Source of the DNA: an uncultured Clostridia bacterium
GTDB lineage: Bacteria > Bacillota > Clostridia > Christensenellales > CAG-917
Reading direction: 5' to 3'
DNA: 48,806 nt
NCBI GenBank assembly: GCA_947625145.1
Contig: CANQNC010000011.1
Coordinates: 1-48,806, forward strand
Shown here: piece by piece, positions 19,064 to 26,691 of the stretch
Layout of the letters: every line of letters begins with the position of its first letter
Position numbering within the stretch: the first letter of the stretch is position 1
Notes under the pieces: model-generated
What the model was told of the DNA's origin: nothing
The model's database searches: none
The model's input: the letters and a program-made list of their open reading frames with translations, nothing else
Position numbers and translations under genes: made by a program

Positions 19064-19112
19064 CCGTTTTTTATACATAAATTTCTGTTAAAAAAGAATT
19101 AAACGCCAAGTT

Positions 19113-19173
19113 TTATGCATTTTTTATGCAAAATTACCAAAATCTTATGCAATTGTCCCGCATTTTTTATGCA
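19113..19173 (-). promoter_or_regulatory. Four helically phased TTATGCA motifs upstream of the protease promoter
   Basis: On the plus strand TTATGCA occurs at 19113, 19124, 19145 and 19167 (minus strand TGCATAA). Start-to-start distances are 11, 21 and 22 bp, that is one, two and two helical turns, so all copies face the same side of the helix. They lie about 50-110 bp upstream of the -35, the usual place for an activator array. Two further copies occur at 48375 and 48394, upstream of the large lipoprotein promoter. Confidence 0.55.
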
Positions 19174-19370
19174 TTGCCTCCAAGTTCCCCTCCGCCTCGG
19201 ACAAGCCCCCTCTCCCAGCTCTTCGCAAAAAAACCACCGCAAATCCCGAAAAAATAAATCATGATTTCTCCGCTTTTTGCAACATCCGCCCACCCAAAAA
19301 CTACTCTATAAGACGCTACGCATTTTGATGGGGCCCATGGAAACACTCGCACAAACTGTCTTATTATAAA

Positions 19371-19600
19371 AATGGGCTTTGACACAGCTGTTCGCCCTAA
19401 CAAACAAAAAGCATATAAAGCAAAACCGCCTGTAAGGGATGAAGAGCAAGGAAAGCCCATTTTGCGAACCGCCTAATCCCACCCCATGAAAACGCTTCGC
19501 ATTTTAATGGGGACCCCGAGAAGCACTCGCCCAAGCTATCATCTTATAAGCAGGACTATTGACACAGCTATTCGCCCTAAACCATAAAAATATGTATAAA
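19371..19600. repeat. Degenerate, rearranged copies of the palindromic intergenic repeat
   Basis: This stretch holds half-elements of the repeat seen complete at 19601-19728. A right half with GACACAGCTGTTCGCCC starts at 19371. A left half with AAAACCGCCTGTAAGGG starts at 19422, and another right half with GACACAGCTATTCGCCC lies near 19561. The arms AATGGGCTTT (19371) and AAAGCCCATT (19453) are complementary. A separate motif, CATGAAAACGCTTCGC (19485), recurs at 21782. No open frame here looks real. Confidence 0.75.
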
Positions 19601-19728
19601 GTAAAACCGCCTGTAAGGGATGAAGAGTAAGGAAAGGGGCTTGTCCGAGACGCCTAATGTACATCTAGTACATGACGGCGAGGACAAGCCCCCTTGACAC
19701 AGCTATTCGCCCTTACAGACGGTTTTAC
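19601..19728 (-). terminator. Complete palindromic repeat element at the end of fba, likely terminator
   Basis: The outer arms GTAAAACCGCCTGTAAGGG (19601-19619) and its near-complement ending at 19728 enclose an inner perfect 11-bp stem (19636-19646 with 19682-19692) and a core palindrome around ATGTACATCTAGTACAT. Read in the fba direction, the inner stem ends in GCCCCTTTCC, a plausible weak terminator. The outer arm supplies the TAA stop codon of fba (19725-19727). This is a repeat family member; see the copy at 22123-22251. Confidence 0.7.
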
Positions 19729-20654
19729 GCTTTGTTGGCGCAACCTAAGACACACTCAATCTTATGCTTCACCACCTGTTTCACGGCCTCTCTGGCGGGT
19801 CCGAGATATTGACGAGGATCGAAGTGAGAGGGATTGAGAGCGAAGTGCTCACGGATGGCGCCGGTGACGGCGAGGCGCAGGTCGCTGTCGATGTTGATCT
19901 TGCAGACTGCCATGGTCGCGGCTTTGCGGAGCATCTCTTCGGGGACGCCCTGTGCGCCGGGCATGCTGCCGCCGTACTGATTGACGATCTTGACGAGTTC
20001 CTGCGGGACGGAGGAAGCTCCGTGCAAAACGATGGGGAAGCCGGGAAGGCGTTTGCCGACCTCTTCGAGGATGTCGAAGCGCAGGCGCGGCTCGCCCTTG
20101 AACTTGTATGCGCCGTGAGAGGTGCCGATGGCGATGGCAAGCGAGTCAACGCCCGTCCTCTCGACAAACTCTTGCACCTGATCGGGATCGGTGAACGCGG
20201 CGTCCTTTTCGGCGACCTTTACGGCGTCCTCAATGCCCGCGAGTTTTCCGAGTTCCGCCTCGACGACGACGCCGTGGTCATGGGCATACTCGACGACTTG
20301 TTTTGTGATAGAGATATTTTCCTCGAAGGGATGGGCGCTTGCGTCGATCATGACGGAAGTGAATCCGTTGTCCACGCAGTCCTTGCAGAGGGCGAAGGTG
20401 TCGCCGTGATCGAGGTGGAGGCAGATGGGAAGTCCGCTTGTTTCCACCGCGGCTTCGACCATCTTGGTGAGATAGGTCGTGTTGGCATATTTCCTCGCGC
20501 CGGACGAGACCTGCAGGATAAGAGGAGCGTTTTCCTCAGTCGCCGCCTCGACAATGCCTTGAATGATCTCCATATTGTTGACGTTGAAGGCGCCGATTGC
20601 ATAGCCACCCTCGTACGCTTTTCTGAACATATCGGTAGTTGTAACCAATGGCAT
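19725..20654 (-). CDS. fba: Class II fructose-bisphosphate aldolase
   Basis: This enzyme cleaves fructose-1,6-bisphosphate to glyceraldehyde-3-phosphate and dihydroxyacetone phosphate in cytoplasmic glycolysis. The start chosen is ATG 20654, preceded by GGAGG at 8 bp, giving 309 aa; the frame upstream of it contains the promoter. Zinc and catalytic motifs of the class II family are present: HLDHGD with Asp82 and His83, AELGKLAG with Glu134, GTSHGAYK with His180, LHGASSVP with His211, and the late phosphate-binding segment KINIDSDLR. It is a single-gene unit with its own promoter, bounded by a terminator upstream and a repeat element at its stop codon. Confidence 0.97.
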   Translation of the reverse strand: MPLVTTTDMFRKAYEGGYAIGAFNVNNMEIIQGIVEAATEENAPLILQVSSGARKYANTTYLTKMVEAAVETSGLPICLHLDHGDTFALCKDCVDNGFTSVMIDASAHPFEENISITKQVVEYAHDHGVVVEAELGKLAGIEDAVKVAEKDAAFTDPDQVQEFVERTGVDSLAIAIGTSHGAYKFKGEPRLRFDILEEVGKRLPGFPIVLHGASSVPQELVKIVNQYGGSMPGAQGVPEEMLRKAATMAVCKINIDSDLRLAVTGAIREHFALNPSHFDPRQYLGPAREAVKQVVKHKIECVLGCANKA

Positions 20655-20687
20655 AATGATTGCCTCCCAAAAATTTTTGTTGGATAC

Positions 20688-20716
20688 ATTATAAAACTCT
20701 TTTGCAAATATTACAA
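20688..20716 (-). promoter_or_regulatory. Sigma-A promoter of fba
   Basis: Minus-strand TATAAT (20688-20693) and TTGTAA (20711-20716) are separated by 17 bp. The expected transcription start is near 20681, giving a leader of about 27 nt that includes the GGAGG site. Confidence 0.85.
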
Positions 20717-20772
20717 GCAGTTTCAAAATTTTCTTCAAACATTACGCCGCGGCGGACGGAAAAATGAGAAAG

Positions 20773-20798
20773 AAAAAACGCAGGAGATAGCCCCTGCG
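20773..20798 (-). terminator. Intrinsic terminator after the small multi-drug export gene
   Basis: Stem CGCAGG / CCTGCG with an 8-nt loop is followed on the minus strand by TTTTTTCTTT. It lies 20 bp after the stop codon of the upstream gene and before the fba promoter, so the two genes are separate units. Confidence 0.9.
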
Positions 20799-20818
20799 CA
20801 GTCGAGTATGCAAAAACG

Positions 20819-21682
20819 TCAGATGGGATCGTCTTTTGAAACAATGTCGTCGTTTTTGGTCTCGTCGTGGCCGATGATGATATGCCTGTCGCCGAACTTG
20901 TCGATATACTCTTTTTTGATGATGATCTTGCCTTCCTCGTCCGCCTCGCGCTGAAGCACGGCAAGCTCATACTCGTTTTGGCTGGAGTATTTTTCGCGTT
21001 CGACACGCCTCTTCCTCTCGTTCTTCTTGTTCCTAGAAAAGGCGAGAAGGACGGCAAGCGCGATCGCTAGCACGACGAAGCCGTACAGGAAGATATCCGC
21101 ATATTCGTTGGGCAAAAACCATGCGATCGCCATAAGGATATGCCCCGCGACTATATTGCCCAAAAACACCGCGAGGGACGCCTTCCAAACTGGGAAGTCG
21201 AGGAAACTGCCTATGCAGGAGCCCGTCCATGCGCCCGTCATGGGAAGAGGGATCGCGACAAACGCAAACAAGCCCCAAAACTTCTTCGCGTCCTTGGAGA
21301 GGGATTTTCGCGCCGCTCCGCCCTTTTGCGCCTTCGCCTCCGCCTTGCGCTGTTGCTCCTCCTCACTGTATGCGGATTCCGCCCTGTCCGAAAGGTTGGA
21401 CTCCAAACTCTTTGCAAACCTCGAAAACAGCTTCGTCCGCTTCAGCCGCCGAAGCAGGGGGCGAGTGATGAGTATAAGCGGCACGATCACCGTGGTCGAT
21501 CCCGCGATACAGCACCACATGCCCGCGTAAAACTCCAAAAACGAAGAGCTCTCAAACATTATGGGCATAAACAAAATCGCGCCTCTCAACTCGATGATGG
21601 GAATGATCGAGATGACGTAAAGCGTCAAAAAATCGTTGCCGTCGAAGATTTTTCTGAAAATTTCGATTATGTCGCCTACCAA
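20819..21682 (-). CDS. Small multi-drug export family membrane protein (COG2426-like)
   Basis: This 287-aa membrane protein has the hallmarks of the Sm_multidrug_ex family: SIIPIIELRGAI near 25-36 and IPLPMTGAWTGS in the middle, with hydrophobic segments at about 45-75, 160-190 and 195-215. The name reflects old annotation; the substrate of this family is not established. A charged segment of about 35 residues (about 88-128) separates the two conserved halves, and a hydrophilic tail follows the last helix. The start is TTG at 21682, close behind GGAGGG; no in-frame ATG lies before the conserved region. It is a single-gene unit with a consensus promoter and a clear terminator. Confidence 0.87.
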   Translation of the reverse strand: MVGDIIEIFRKIFDGNDFLTLYVISIIPIIELRGAILFMPIMFESSSFLEFYAGMWCCIAGSTTVIVPLILITRPLLRRLKRTKLFSRFAKSLESNLSDRAESAYSEEEQQRKAEAKAQKGGAARKSLSKDAKKFWGLFAFVAIPLPMTGAWTGSCIGSFLDFPVWKASLAVFLGNIVAGHILMAIAWFLPNEYADIFLYGFVVLAIALAVLLAFSRNKKNERKRRVEREKYSSQNEYELAVLQREADEEGKIIIKKEYIDKFGDRHIIIGHDETKNDDIVSKDDPI

Positions 21683-21729
21683 GATCCCTCCGAAGCCGCG
21701 AAAAGCTACACTTTTATGATATATAAAAA

Positions 21730-21758
21730 ATTATAAATGAATGACAAAAATATGTCAA
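21730..21758 (-). promoter_or_regulatory. Consensus sigma-A promoter of the small multi-drug export gene
   Basis: On the minus strand TTGACA (21753-21758), a 17-bp spacer and TATAAT (21730-21735) match the consensus at every position. It lies about 50 bp before the TTG start and should be strong, which contrasts with the weak start codon. Confidence 0.9.
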
Positions 21759-21780
21759 GACCACTTCAAAATTATCCGTT

Positions 21781-22122
21781 CCATGAAAACGCTTCGCCGA
21801 TTATGCGGAAAAACCCGAAACGTCAAGGCAGTGCCCTTGCCAAACAAGCCTAATGTACACCAAATGCAACCTTGCATTACAAAAAGTTAAAAAAGAAATC
21901 GCTCAATAGTGCGAGCGGAGCGGACAAAGTGTCAGCTTAAAAAAAGATAAGGTAAGGTAAAACGGCGATATTTGAATACTAGGCTAGGAAACAGCCCTCT
22001 CCCGAACCGCCCAACGTACATGTAGTACATGACGGCGAGGATAAGTCCCCTTGACACAGTCAATCGCTCAATAGTGCGAGTGGAGAGGATACGATGATAA
22101 CCAAAAAATACGATAAAGAAAA
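21781..22122. repeat. Repeat array between rplQ and the membrane protein promoter
   Basis: This non-coding stretch is built of units also found at 19371-19728 and 48541-48806. Recurring pieces are CATGAAAACGCTTCGC (21782), TCGCTCAATAGTGCGAG (21899 and 22065), GATATTTGAATACTAGGC (21967), and the core CGTACATGTAGTACATGACG near 22014. The 21957-22050 copy keeps the core palindrome, but its flanking arms pair poorly, so it looks decayed. No gene is supported here. Confidence 0.8.
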
Positions 22123-22251
22123 GTAAAACCGCAATATTGAGATGAAGAGCAAGGAAAAACCCATTTTGCGAACCGCCTAATGTACATGTAGTACATGACG
22201 GTGAGCAAAATGGGTTTTGACACAGTATTTCGCCCGTACAGGCAGTTTTAC
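22123..22251 (-). terminator. Complete palindromic repeat element at the end of the ribosomal operon, likely terminator
   Basis: This is the second full copy of the repeat family. The inner arms (22157-22169 and 22205-22217) form a perfect 13-bp stem, followed in the rplQ direction by a T-run (GGGTTTTTCC), so it can act as an intrinsic terminator for the rpsJ-rplQ operon. The core palindrome TACATGTAGTACATGACG sits in the loop. The outer end GTAAAAC provides the TAA stop of rplQ (22248-22250). Arm sequences differ from the fba copy, yet both pair perfectly. Confidence 0.75.
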
Positions 22252-22766
22252 ACGAGTTGGATGATGCAAACCTTCGCCGCATCCCCCCTCCTCACTCCCG
22301 TCTTGAGGATGCGAGTGTATCCGCCGCCCTGACCGACCTCGTTTTTGCGAGCGTCATATTTGGGAGCGTATTCCTTGAACATCTTTTCGATGAGAGGATG
22401 TTTTGCGTCCTTGATGCGCGCTTTGAAGGCAGCCTTTGATTCCTTCTCGCCCTTGACCTCTTTGAGGTCGACGAGCTCCGCCATAAGTCTGCGGCGAGCG
22501 GCGAGCTTCTTGGGGCCGTCGTTTGTGAACTCGACAACGGTTTGAGTCCTTTCGCCCTTGGCGTTGACGGAGGACACGGTCTTTGTGACCTTCACGTCGT
22601 CTTGGTAGGATCTTACCGCAATGGTGATGAGTTTTTCCGCGAGGCTTCTGACGGACTTTGCGCGATCGAGAGTGGTTTCGATCTGTCCGTACCAAAGCAG
22701 TTCGGAAACTTGATTTTTAAGTAATGCCATACGTTGATCTGTACGTTTTCCTAATTTTTTCGGCAT
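22248..22766 (-). CDS. rplQ: 50S ribosomal protein L17, extended form
   Basis: L17 lies near the peptide exit tunnel of the large subunit. The N-terminus MPKKLGKRTDQRMALLKNQ and the C-terminal GGGYTRILKTGVRRGDAA are typical. The protein is 172 aa against 115-130 in most bacteria, the surplus being charged insertions at about 53-80 and 92-130 in the middle. It starts 5 bp after rpoA, whose stop codon lies within the AGGAGGAC ribosome-binding site. It is the last gene of the operon and stops inside a palindromic repeat. Confidence 0.97.
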   Translation of the reverse strand: MPKKLGKRTDQRMALLKNQVSELLWYGQIETTLDRAKSVRSLAEKLITIAVRSYQDDVKVTKTVSSVNAKGERTQTVVEFTNDGPKKLAARRRLMAELVDLKEVKGEKESKAAFKARIKDAKHPLIEKMFKEYAPKYDARKNEVGQGGGYTRILKTGVRRGDAAKVCIIQLV

Positions 22767-22771
22767 GATAT

Positions 22772-23728
22772 TTAGTCCTCCTGTGACTTAAGGCTGAGTC
22801 CGAGTTCCCCAAGTCTTTTGACGACCTCTTCGAGGGATTTCCTTCCGAGGTTTCTCACCTTAAGCATATCTTCCTCGGTGCGCTTGGTGAGGTCTTCGAC
22901 GGTGTGGATGCCCGCGCGCTTCAAGCAGTTGTAGGAGCGCACAGAGAGGTCAAGATCCTCAACGGGCATTTCAAGCACCTTTGCCTTGTCGTCCGTCTGA
23001 GGTTCGACAAGAATTGCTGTATCCGTCATGTTTTCCACAAGTTCGACAAACAGACGCATATGGTCGTTCATGATCTTTGCGGCAAGCGAAGTGATCTCCT
23101 TTGCGGAGGTCGTGCCGTCCGTCGTGACCTCGAGCGTGAGCTTGTCAAAGTCAATGCTTTGCTCGACGCGGGTGCTTTCGACGCTGTAATTCGCCCTGAT
23201 GACGGGAGTGTAGATGGAATCGATCGGGATATAACCGATGGGCTCCTTCGCGCTCTTGTTTTTTGCCGCGGGGACATAGCCTCTGCCGCAATCCACATAG
23301 ATGGTCATATCGATCTCCGCGCCCTCGTCGAGAGTGCAGATGATCTGATCAGGGTTCATGACCTCGATGCCCACGGCGCACTCGATGTCGCCCGCAGTGG
23401 CGACGCCGACAGTGTTCATGCGCAAATAGCAAGCCTGCTTGCCCGCGTTTTCGAGGCTGCTGACCGCCTTGAAGCGCACGGATTTGAGGTTGAGGATGAT
23501 CTCGGTGACCTCTTCCTTGACGCCCTTGATGGTGGAAAACTCATGTTCGACGCCCGCGATCTTGATGCCGACTGCCGCGGCACCGGGAAGCGCTGAAAGA
23601 AGAATACGACGTAAGCTGTTGCCTATTGTTGTTCCGAAGCCCCTTTCAAGAGGCTCGACAACAAACTTGGCATAATTTTTGCTCTCGTTTTCTTCGAATG
23701 AAATACGGGGGCTTTTGATCTGCATCAT
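22772..23728 (-). CDS. rpoA: DNA-directed RNA polymerase subunit alpha
   Basis: This is the alpha subunit that dimerises to nucleate RNA polymerase assembly, 318 aa, standard length. The N-terminal assembly domain (about 1-230) contains LERGFGTTIGNSLRRILLS. A linker near 233-245 leads to the C-terminal domain (about 248-312), which binds UP elements and activators and has SVRSYNCLKRAGIHTVEDL and RNLGRKSLEEV. It is placed between rpsD and rplQ as in most Firmicutes alpha operons. Confidence 0.98.
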   Translation of the reverse strand: MMQIKSPRISFEENESKNYAKFVVEPLERGFGTTIGNSLRRILLSALPGAAAVGIKIAGVEHEFSTIKGVKEEVTEIILNLKSVRFKAVSSLENAGKQACYLRMNTVGVATAGDIECAVGIEVMNPDQIICTLDEGAEIDMTIYVDCGRGYVPAAKNKSAKEPIGYIPIDSIYTPVIRANYSVESTRVEQSIDFDKLTLEVTTDGTTSAKEITSLAAKIMNDHMRLFVELVENMTDTAILVEPQTDDKAKVLEMPVEDLDLSVRSYNCLKRAGIHTVEDLTKRTEEDMLKVRNLGRKSLEEVVKRLGELGLSLKSQED

Positions 23729-23748
23729 TTCCGTATCCTCCTAACTTA

Positions 23749-24372
23749 TTATTTGGAATACAACTCGACGATTAGGTGTTCCTGTATCGGGAGGTCGATA
23801 TCCGCTCTTTCGGGGAGAGCGAGCACTCTGCCCGTCAGCGTGGCGTTGTCAAACTCAAGCCACTTGACGATGGAGAGGTTTTTGGTCGCTTTGACCGCTT
23901 CCCACTGCACGGAATCCCTCTTCGACTCCTTGACGGAGATCACGTCGCCGACCTTGACGAGGAAGGAGGGGATGTCCACTCTCTTTCCGTTGACCGTGAT
24001 CAGCCCGTGGTTGACGATCTGGCGCGCCTGCGCTCTGGAAGCGCCGAGGCCGAGACGATAGACAACGTTGTCAAGACGCCTTTCGATCAAAACGAGCATG
24101 TTTTCGCCCGTGACGCCCCTCATTTCGGAAGCCTTTTCGTAGTACATCTTGAACTGTTTTTCCGTCACGCCGTAAAAGCGTTTGGTCTTTTGCTTCTCGC
24201 GAAGCTGTATGGAATATCCGCTTGCCTTCTTCCTTCCCTTGTGCACAACGCCGGGAGCGACGTTCTTTTTGAGAAGGGGGCATTTGTCTGAATTGCACTT
24301 CGCCGCCTTAAGATAGAGCTTGCAGCCCTCTCTCCTGCACAGACGGCAATCGGGACCTGTATATTTAGCCAT
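23749..24372 (-). CDS. rpsD: 30S ribosomal protein S4
   Basis: S4 is a primary 16S rRNA-binding protein that starts small-subunit assembly, 207 aa. The N-terminus has the cysteine-rich zinc form (CRLCRREGC followed by two more Cys by residue 33). The S4 RNA-binding domain covers about 96-160 (RRLDNVVYRLGLGASRAQAR). In many Firmicutes S4 also represses its own mRNA; no such site was identified here. Confidence 0.97.
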   Translation of the reverse strand: MAKYTGPDCRLCRREGCKLYLKAAKCNSDKCPLLKKNVAPGVVHKGRKKASGYSIQLREKQKTKRFYGVTEKQFKMYYEKASEMRGVTGENMLVLIERRLDNVVYRLGLGASRAQARQIVNHGLITVNGKRVDIPSFLVKVGDVISVKESKRDSVQWEAVKATKNLSIVKWLEFDNATLTGRVLALPERADIDLPIQEHLIVELYSK

Positions 24373-24387
24373 AAATCTACCTCCTAA

Positions 24388-24783
24388 TTACAGCCTTCTC
24401 GCTTTTGGCGGACGGCATCCGTTGTGAGGAATGGGAGAAACGTCCTGAATGAGCGTGACTTCCAATCCCACGTTGCCAAGCGCGCGGATCGCGGATTCTC
24501 TGCCTTGACCGGGGCCCTTGACATAGACCTCGACGGTCCTCATGCCCTGATCGTAGGCGACCTTGGCGGCGTCCTCGCTGACCATTTGCGCCGCAAACGG
24601 CGTCGCTTTTCTGCTGCCGCGGAGTTTGAGCTTGCCCGCGGACGACCATGACACGGCGTTGCCGTTCATGTCCGTGATCGTGACGATAGTGTTGTTGAAA
24701 GAGGCGTGAATGTGCACTTGTCCTTTTTCAACGCGCTTTATATCTTTCCTTTTCTTAATTGCTTTTCTTGCAATACCTGCCAT
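24388..24783 (-). CDS. rpsK: 30S ribosomal protein S11
   Basis: S11 is a platform protein of the small subunit near the mRNA exit, 131 aa. Recognised by [20 protein letters not shown], the [20 protein letters not shown] segment and the invariant end [12 protein letters not shown]. The gene is 12 bp after rpsM and 15 bp before rpsD. Confidence 0.98.
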   Translation of the reverse strand: MAGIARKAIKKRKDIKRVEKGQVHIHASFNNTIVTITDMNGNAVSWSSAGKLKLRGSRKATPFAAQMVSEDAAKVAYDQGMRTVEVYVKGPGQGRESAIRALGNVGLEVTLIQDVSPIPHNGCRPPKARRL

Positions 24784-24795
24784 TTTGCTGCCTCC

Positions 24796-25161
24796 TTACT
24801 TCTTGCGGCTGACAGCGCGCTTTGGGCCCTTTCTGGTCCTTGCGTTCTGCTTTGTGTTCTGACCTCTGACGGGCAGACCCTTTCTGTGACGCACGCCGCG
24901 ATAGCAACCGATCTCGGTCAGTCTCTTGATGTTGAGAGTGACCTCGCGTCTTAAATCGCCTTCGACATGCAAATTTCTTTCAATGTAGTCGCGAATGAGA
25001 CTTACCTGTTCCTCGGTCAGATCCTTGACGCGTACGTCGGGGCTGATCCCCGTCGCGCGGAGAATCTCCTGAGAAGTGGGAAGCCCGATGCCGTAGATAT
25101 AGGTCAATCCATATTCTACTCTCTTGTCGCGCGGAAGATCCACGCCGGCTATTCTTGCCAT
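24796..25161 (-). CDS. rpsM: 30S ribosomal protein S13
   Basis: S13 sits in the head of the small subunit and contacts tRNA and the large subunit, 121 aa. The N-terminus [20 protein letters not shown], a helix-hairpin-helix region, [17 protein letters not shown] and the basic tail [16 protein letters not shown] are typical. It is separated from rpmJ by an unusual 131-bp gap carrying a hairpin. Confidence 0.98.
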   Translation of the reverse strand: MARIAGVDLPRDKRVEYGLTYIYGIGLPTSQEILRATGISPDVRVKDLTEEQVSLIRDYIERNLHVEGDLRREVTLNIKRLTEIGCYRGVRHRKGLPVRGQNTKQNARTRKGPKRAVSRKK

Positions 25162-25292
25162 TTCTTACCTCCGAAAAAGTGAATAAATATATGTGGACGC
25201 ATAGGGAGTTGCCAAAAATCGGAATGGGCAACCAGCCGCCCTACGCTTGATTCCGGTACAAACCCCCGCCGTGAGGCGAAGGGAGCCGAGGC
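25162..25292 (-). other. 131-bp spacer between rpmJ and rpsM with a hairpin
   Basis: Most gaps in this operon are under 25 bp. This one contains a stem GTTGCC / GGCAAC (25209-25233, 13-nt loop) and GC-rich sequence near the rpmJ end, with no T-run and no convincing promoter. It could be an r-protein mRNA-binding leader or a processing site. Confidence 0.4.
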
Positions 25293-25409
25293 TCAGCCTT
25301 GACGCTGTTTGTGGTTGGGATATTTCGAGCATATCACCATAACTCTGCCGTTTCTTTTGATAACCTTGCATTTGTCGCACATGGGCTTTACGCTGGGTCT
25401 GACTTTCAT
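25293..25409 (-). CDS. rpmJ: 50S ribosomal protein L36
   Basis: L36 is the smallest large-subunit protein, 38 aa, found by reading the minus strand between infA and rpsM. It starts [19 protein letters not shown] and ends NHKQRQG. The Cys11-x2-Cys14, Cys27 and His33 set is the zinc-binding form. ATG 25409 follows AGGAGG at 7 bp. Confidence 0.97.
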   Translation of the reverse strand: MKVRPSVKPMCDKCKVIKRNGRVMVICSKYPNHKQRQG

Positions 25410-25455
25410 AGTTGATCCTCCTGATCTGTCTTGAACTTTTTTCGTGACTTTATCC

Positions 25456-25674
25456 TTACTTGTTGCGGTAGATGATCCTGCCCTTCGTAAGGTCGTACGG
25501 CGACATTTCTATCTTCACTCTGTCGCCCTCGAGTATCCTGATGTTGTTGATGCGCAGCTTGCCGCCCAAATAGGCGAGTATCTCGTGGCCGTTTGTAAGC
25601 TGCACTCTGAATTGCGTCTTGGGCAGGACTTCAATGACCTTGCCTTCGGTTTCGATGACGTCTTCCTTTGACAT
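25456..25674 (-). CDS. infA: Translation initiation factor IF-1
   Basis: IF-1 binds the ribosomal A site during initiation. It is 72 aa, a single OB-fold: [18 protein letters not shown], the [20 protein letters not shown] core and the conserved end [14 protein letters not shown]. The position between the KOW gene and rpmJ is standard for Clostridia. Confidence 0.98.
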   Translation of the reverse strand: MSKEDVIETEGKVIEVLPKTQFRVQLTNGHEILAYLGGKLRINNIRILEGDRVKIEMSPYDLTKGRIIYRNK

Positions 25675-25685
25675 TCTTTCCTTCC

Positions 25686-25952
25686 TTATTTTGCATTGTC
25701 GTTGTACAGCCTCAGCGCGCTGTACAACTCGGCGTCAAACACTTGCATGCCGTTTTTGAGCTTTTCGGCGATCTTGGGCAACATGTTTCCGTCCGTGCCC
25801 AAATGCTTGACGTTTTTGAGCTTCGCCTTTTTGATCCTTCTGAGGTCACCGTCCGCGATGCGCACTCTGTCTTCGCTGACGACTTCGATCACCGCATAGT
25901 ATCTGCCGCGGTCTCTGCCCGCCTTTGAATACACAACTTGTCCCTGTTCCAT
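25686..25952 (-). CDS. KOW-domain RNA-binding protein (L14e-like)
   Basis: This 88-aa protein starts [19 protein letters not shown], a KOW-type fold of the kind seen in archaeal and eukaryal L14e. Genes of this sort commonly lie between map and infA in Clostridia and are annotated as ribosomal or RNA-binding. The spacing to infA is 11 bp and to map 1 bp, so it is co-translated with them. Its precise role is not known. Confidence 0.88.
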   Translation of the reverse strand: MEQGQVVYSKAGRDRGRYYAVIEVVSEDRVRIADGDLRRIKKAKLKNVKHLGTDGNMLPKIAEKLKNGMQVFDAELYSALRLYNDNAK

Positions 25953-25953
25953 A

Positions 25954-26691
25954 TTACAGCGTCAATATCTCGGCGCCTCTTGACGTGAGCGCGACCGTGT
26001 TTTCATAATGCGCGGAGGGCTTTTTGTCCTTGGTCAGACAATCCCAACCCGTGCCGACGGTCTCCCATGTGCCGAGGTTGATCATGGGCTCTATCGCAAG
26101 CACAAGCCCTCTTTCGAGACGGACGCCGTGCCCCGCTCTGCCGTAGTTGGGGACGCTCGGGTCCTCGTGCATCTCCCTGCCTATGCCGTGGCCGACCATG
26201 CTGCGCACGACGCCGTAGCCGCGCGATTCGCAATAAGTCTGTATGGCGTTTGAGATGTCTCCGAGCCTGCCGCCTTCCTTGAACTGCTTGACGCCCTCGA
26301 AAAAGCTCTGCCTCGTGACTTCGATCAGCTTGAGTTTTTCCTCCGACGTTTCGCCTATCGCCACAGTCCTCGCCGCGTCCGCTTGCCAACCCTTGAAGAT
26401 CAGCCCGCAGTCTATACTGAGGATCTCGCCCTCTTTGAGCCTGCGCTCGGAGGGGAAGCCGTGGACGACCACCTCGTCGATGGAGGCGCATATCGTCCCC
26501 GGGAAGCCGCCGTAGCCGAGGAAGGATGGCTTGCAGTCGTGCCGCGTTATGTACTCGTAGGCAAGCTCGTCCAGCCGCTTGGTCGTCATGCCGGGCTTGA
26601 CTCTCTCCTCGAGGAAGAGCAGACAATCTCTGAGTATCCCTCCCGATCTTCGCATACACTCGATCTCTTCGGGAGTTTTCAGTTTAATCAT
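25954..26691 (-). CDS. map: Methionine aminopeptidase type I
   Basis: This cytoplasmic enzyme removes the initiator methionine from nascent proteins. The start chosen is ATG 26691 (MIKLKTPEEIECMRRSG, 245 aa), because AAGGTG lies before it and it overlaps adk by 8 bp. The metal-binding residues of the pita-bread fold are present: Asp in SIDCGLIF and ADAART, His in GHGIGREMH, Glu in AIEPMI and in the late YENTVALT. No N-terminal zinc finger is present. Confidence 0.97.
   Translation of the reverse strand: MIKLKTPEEIECMRRSGGILRDCLLFLEERVKPGMTTKRLDELAYEYITRHDCKPSFLGYGGFPGTICASIDEVVVHGFPSERRLKEGEILSIDCGLIFKGWQADAARTVAIGETSEEKLKLIEVTRQSFFEGVKQFKEGGRLGDISNAIQTYCESRGYGVVRSMVGHGIGREMHEDPSVPNYGRAGHGVRLERGLVLAIEPMINLGTWETVGTGWDCLTKDKKPSAHYENTVALTSRGAEILTL

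Noticed and set aside
19371..19728. Autonomous insertion sequence
   Set aside because: There is no transposase-like frame in any of the three arrays. At most these are non-autonomous elements.
20655..20738. Longer N-terminus for the aldolase
   Set aside because: The extra 28 codons cover the promoter -10 and -35. ATG 20654 has GGAGG and gives the family start.
21932..22282. 116-codon minus-strand frame after rplQ
   Set aside because: It lies within the repeat array and overlaps the rplQ 3' end. The translation only reflects repeat words.
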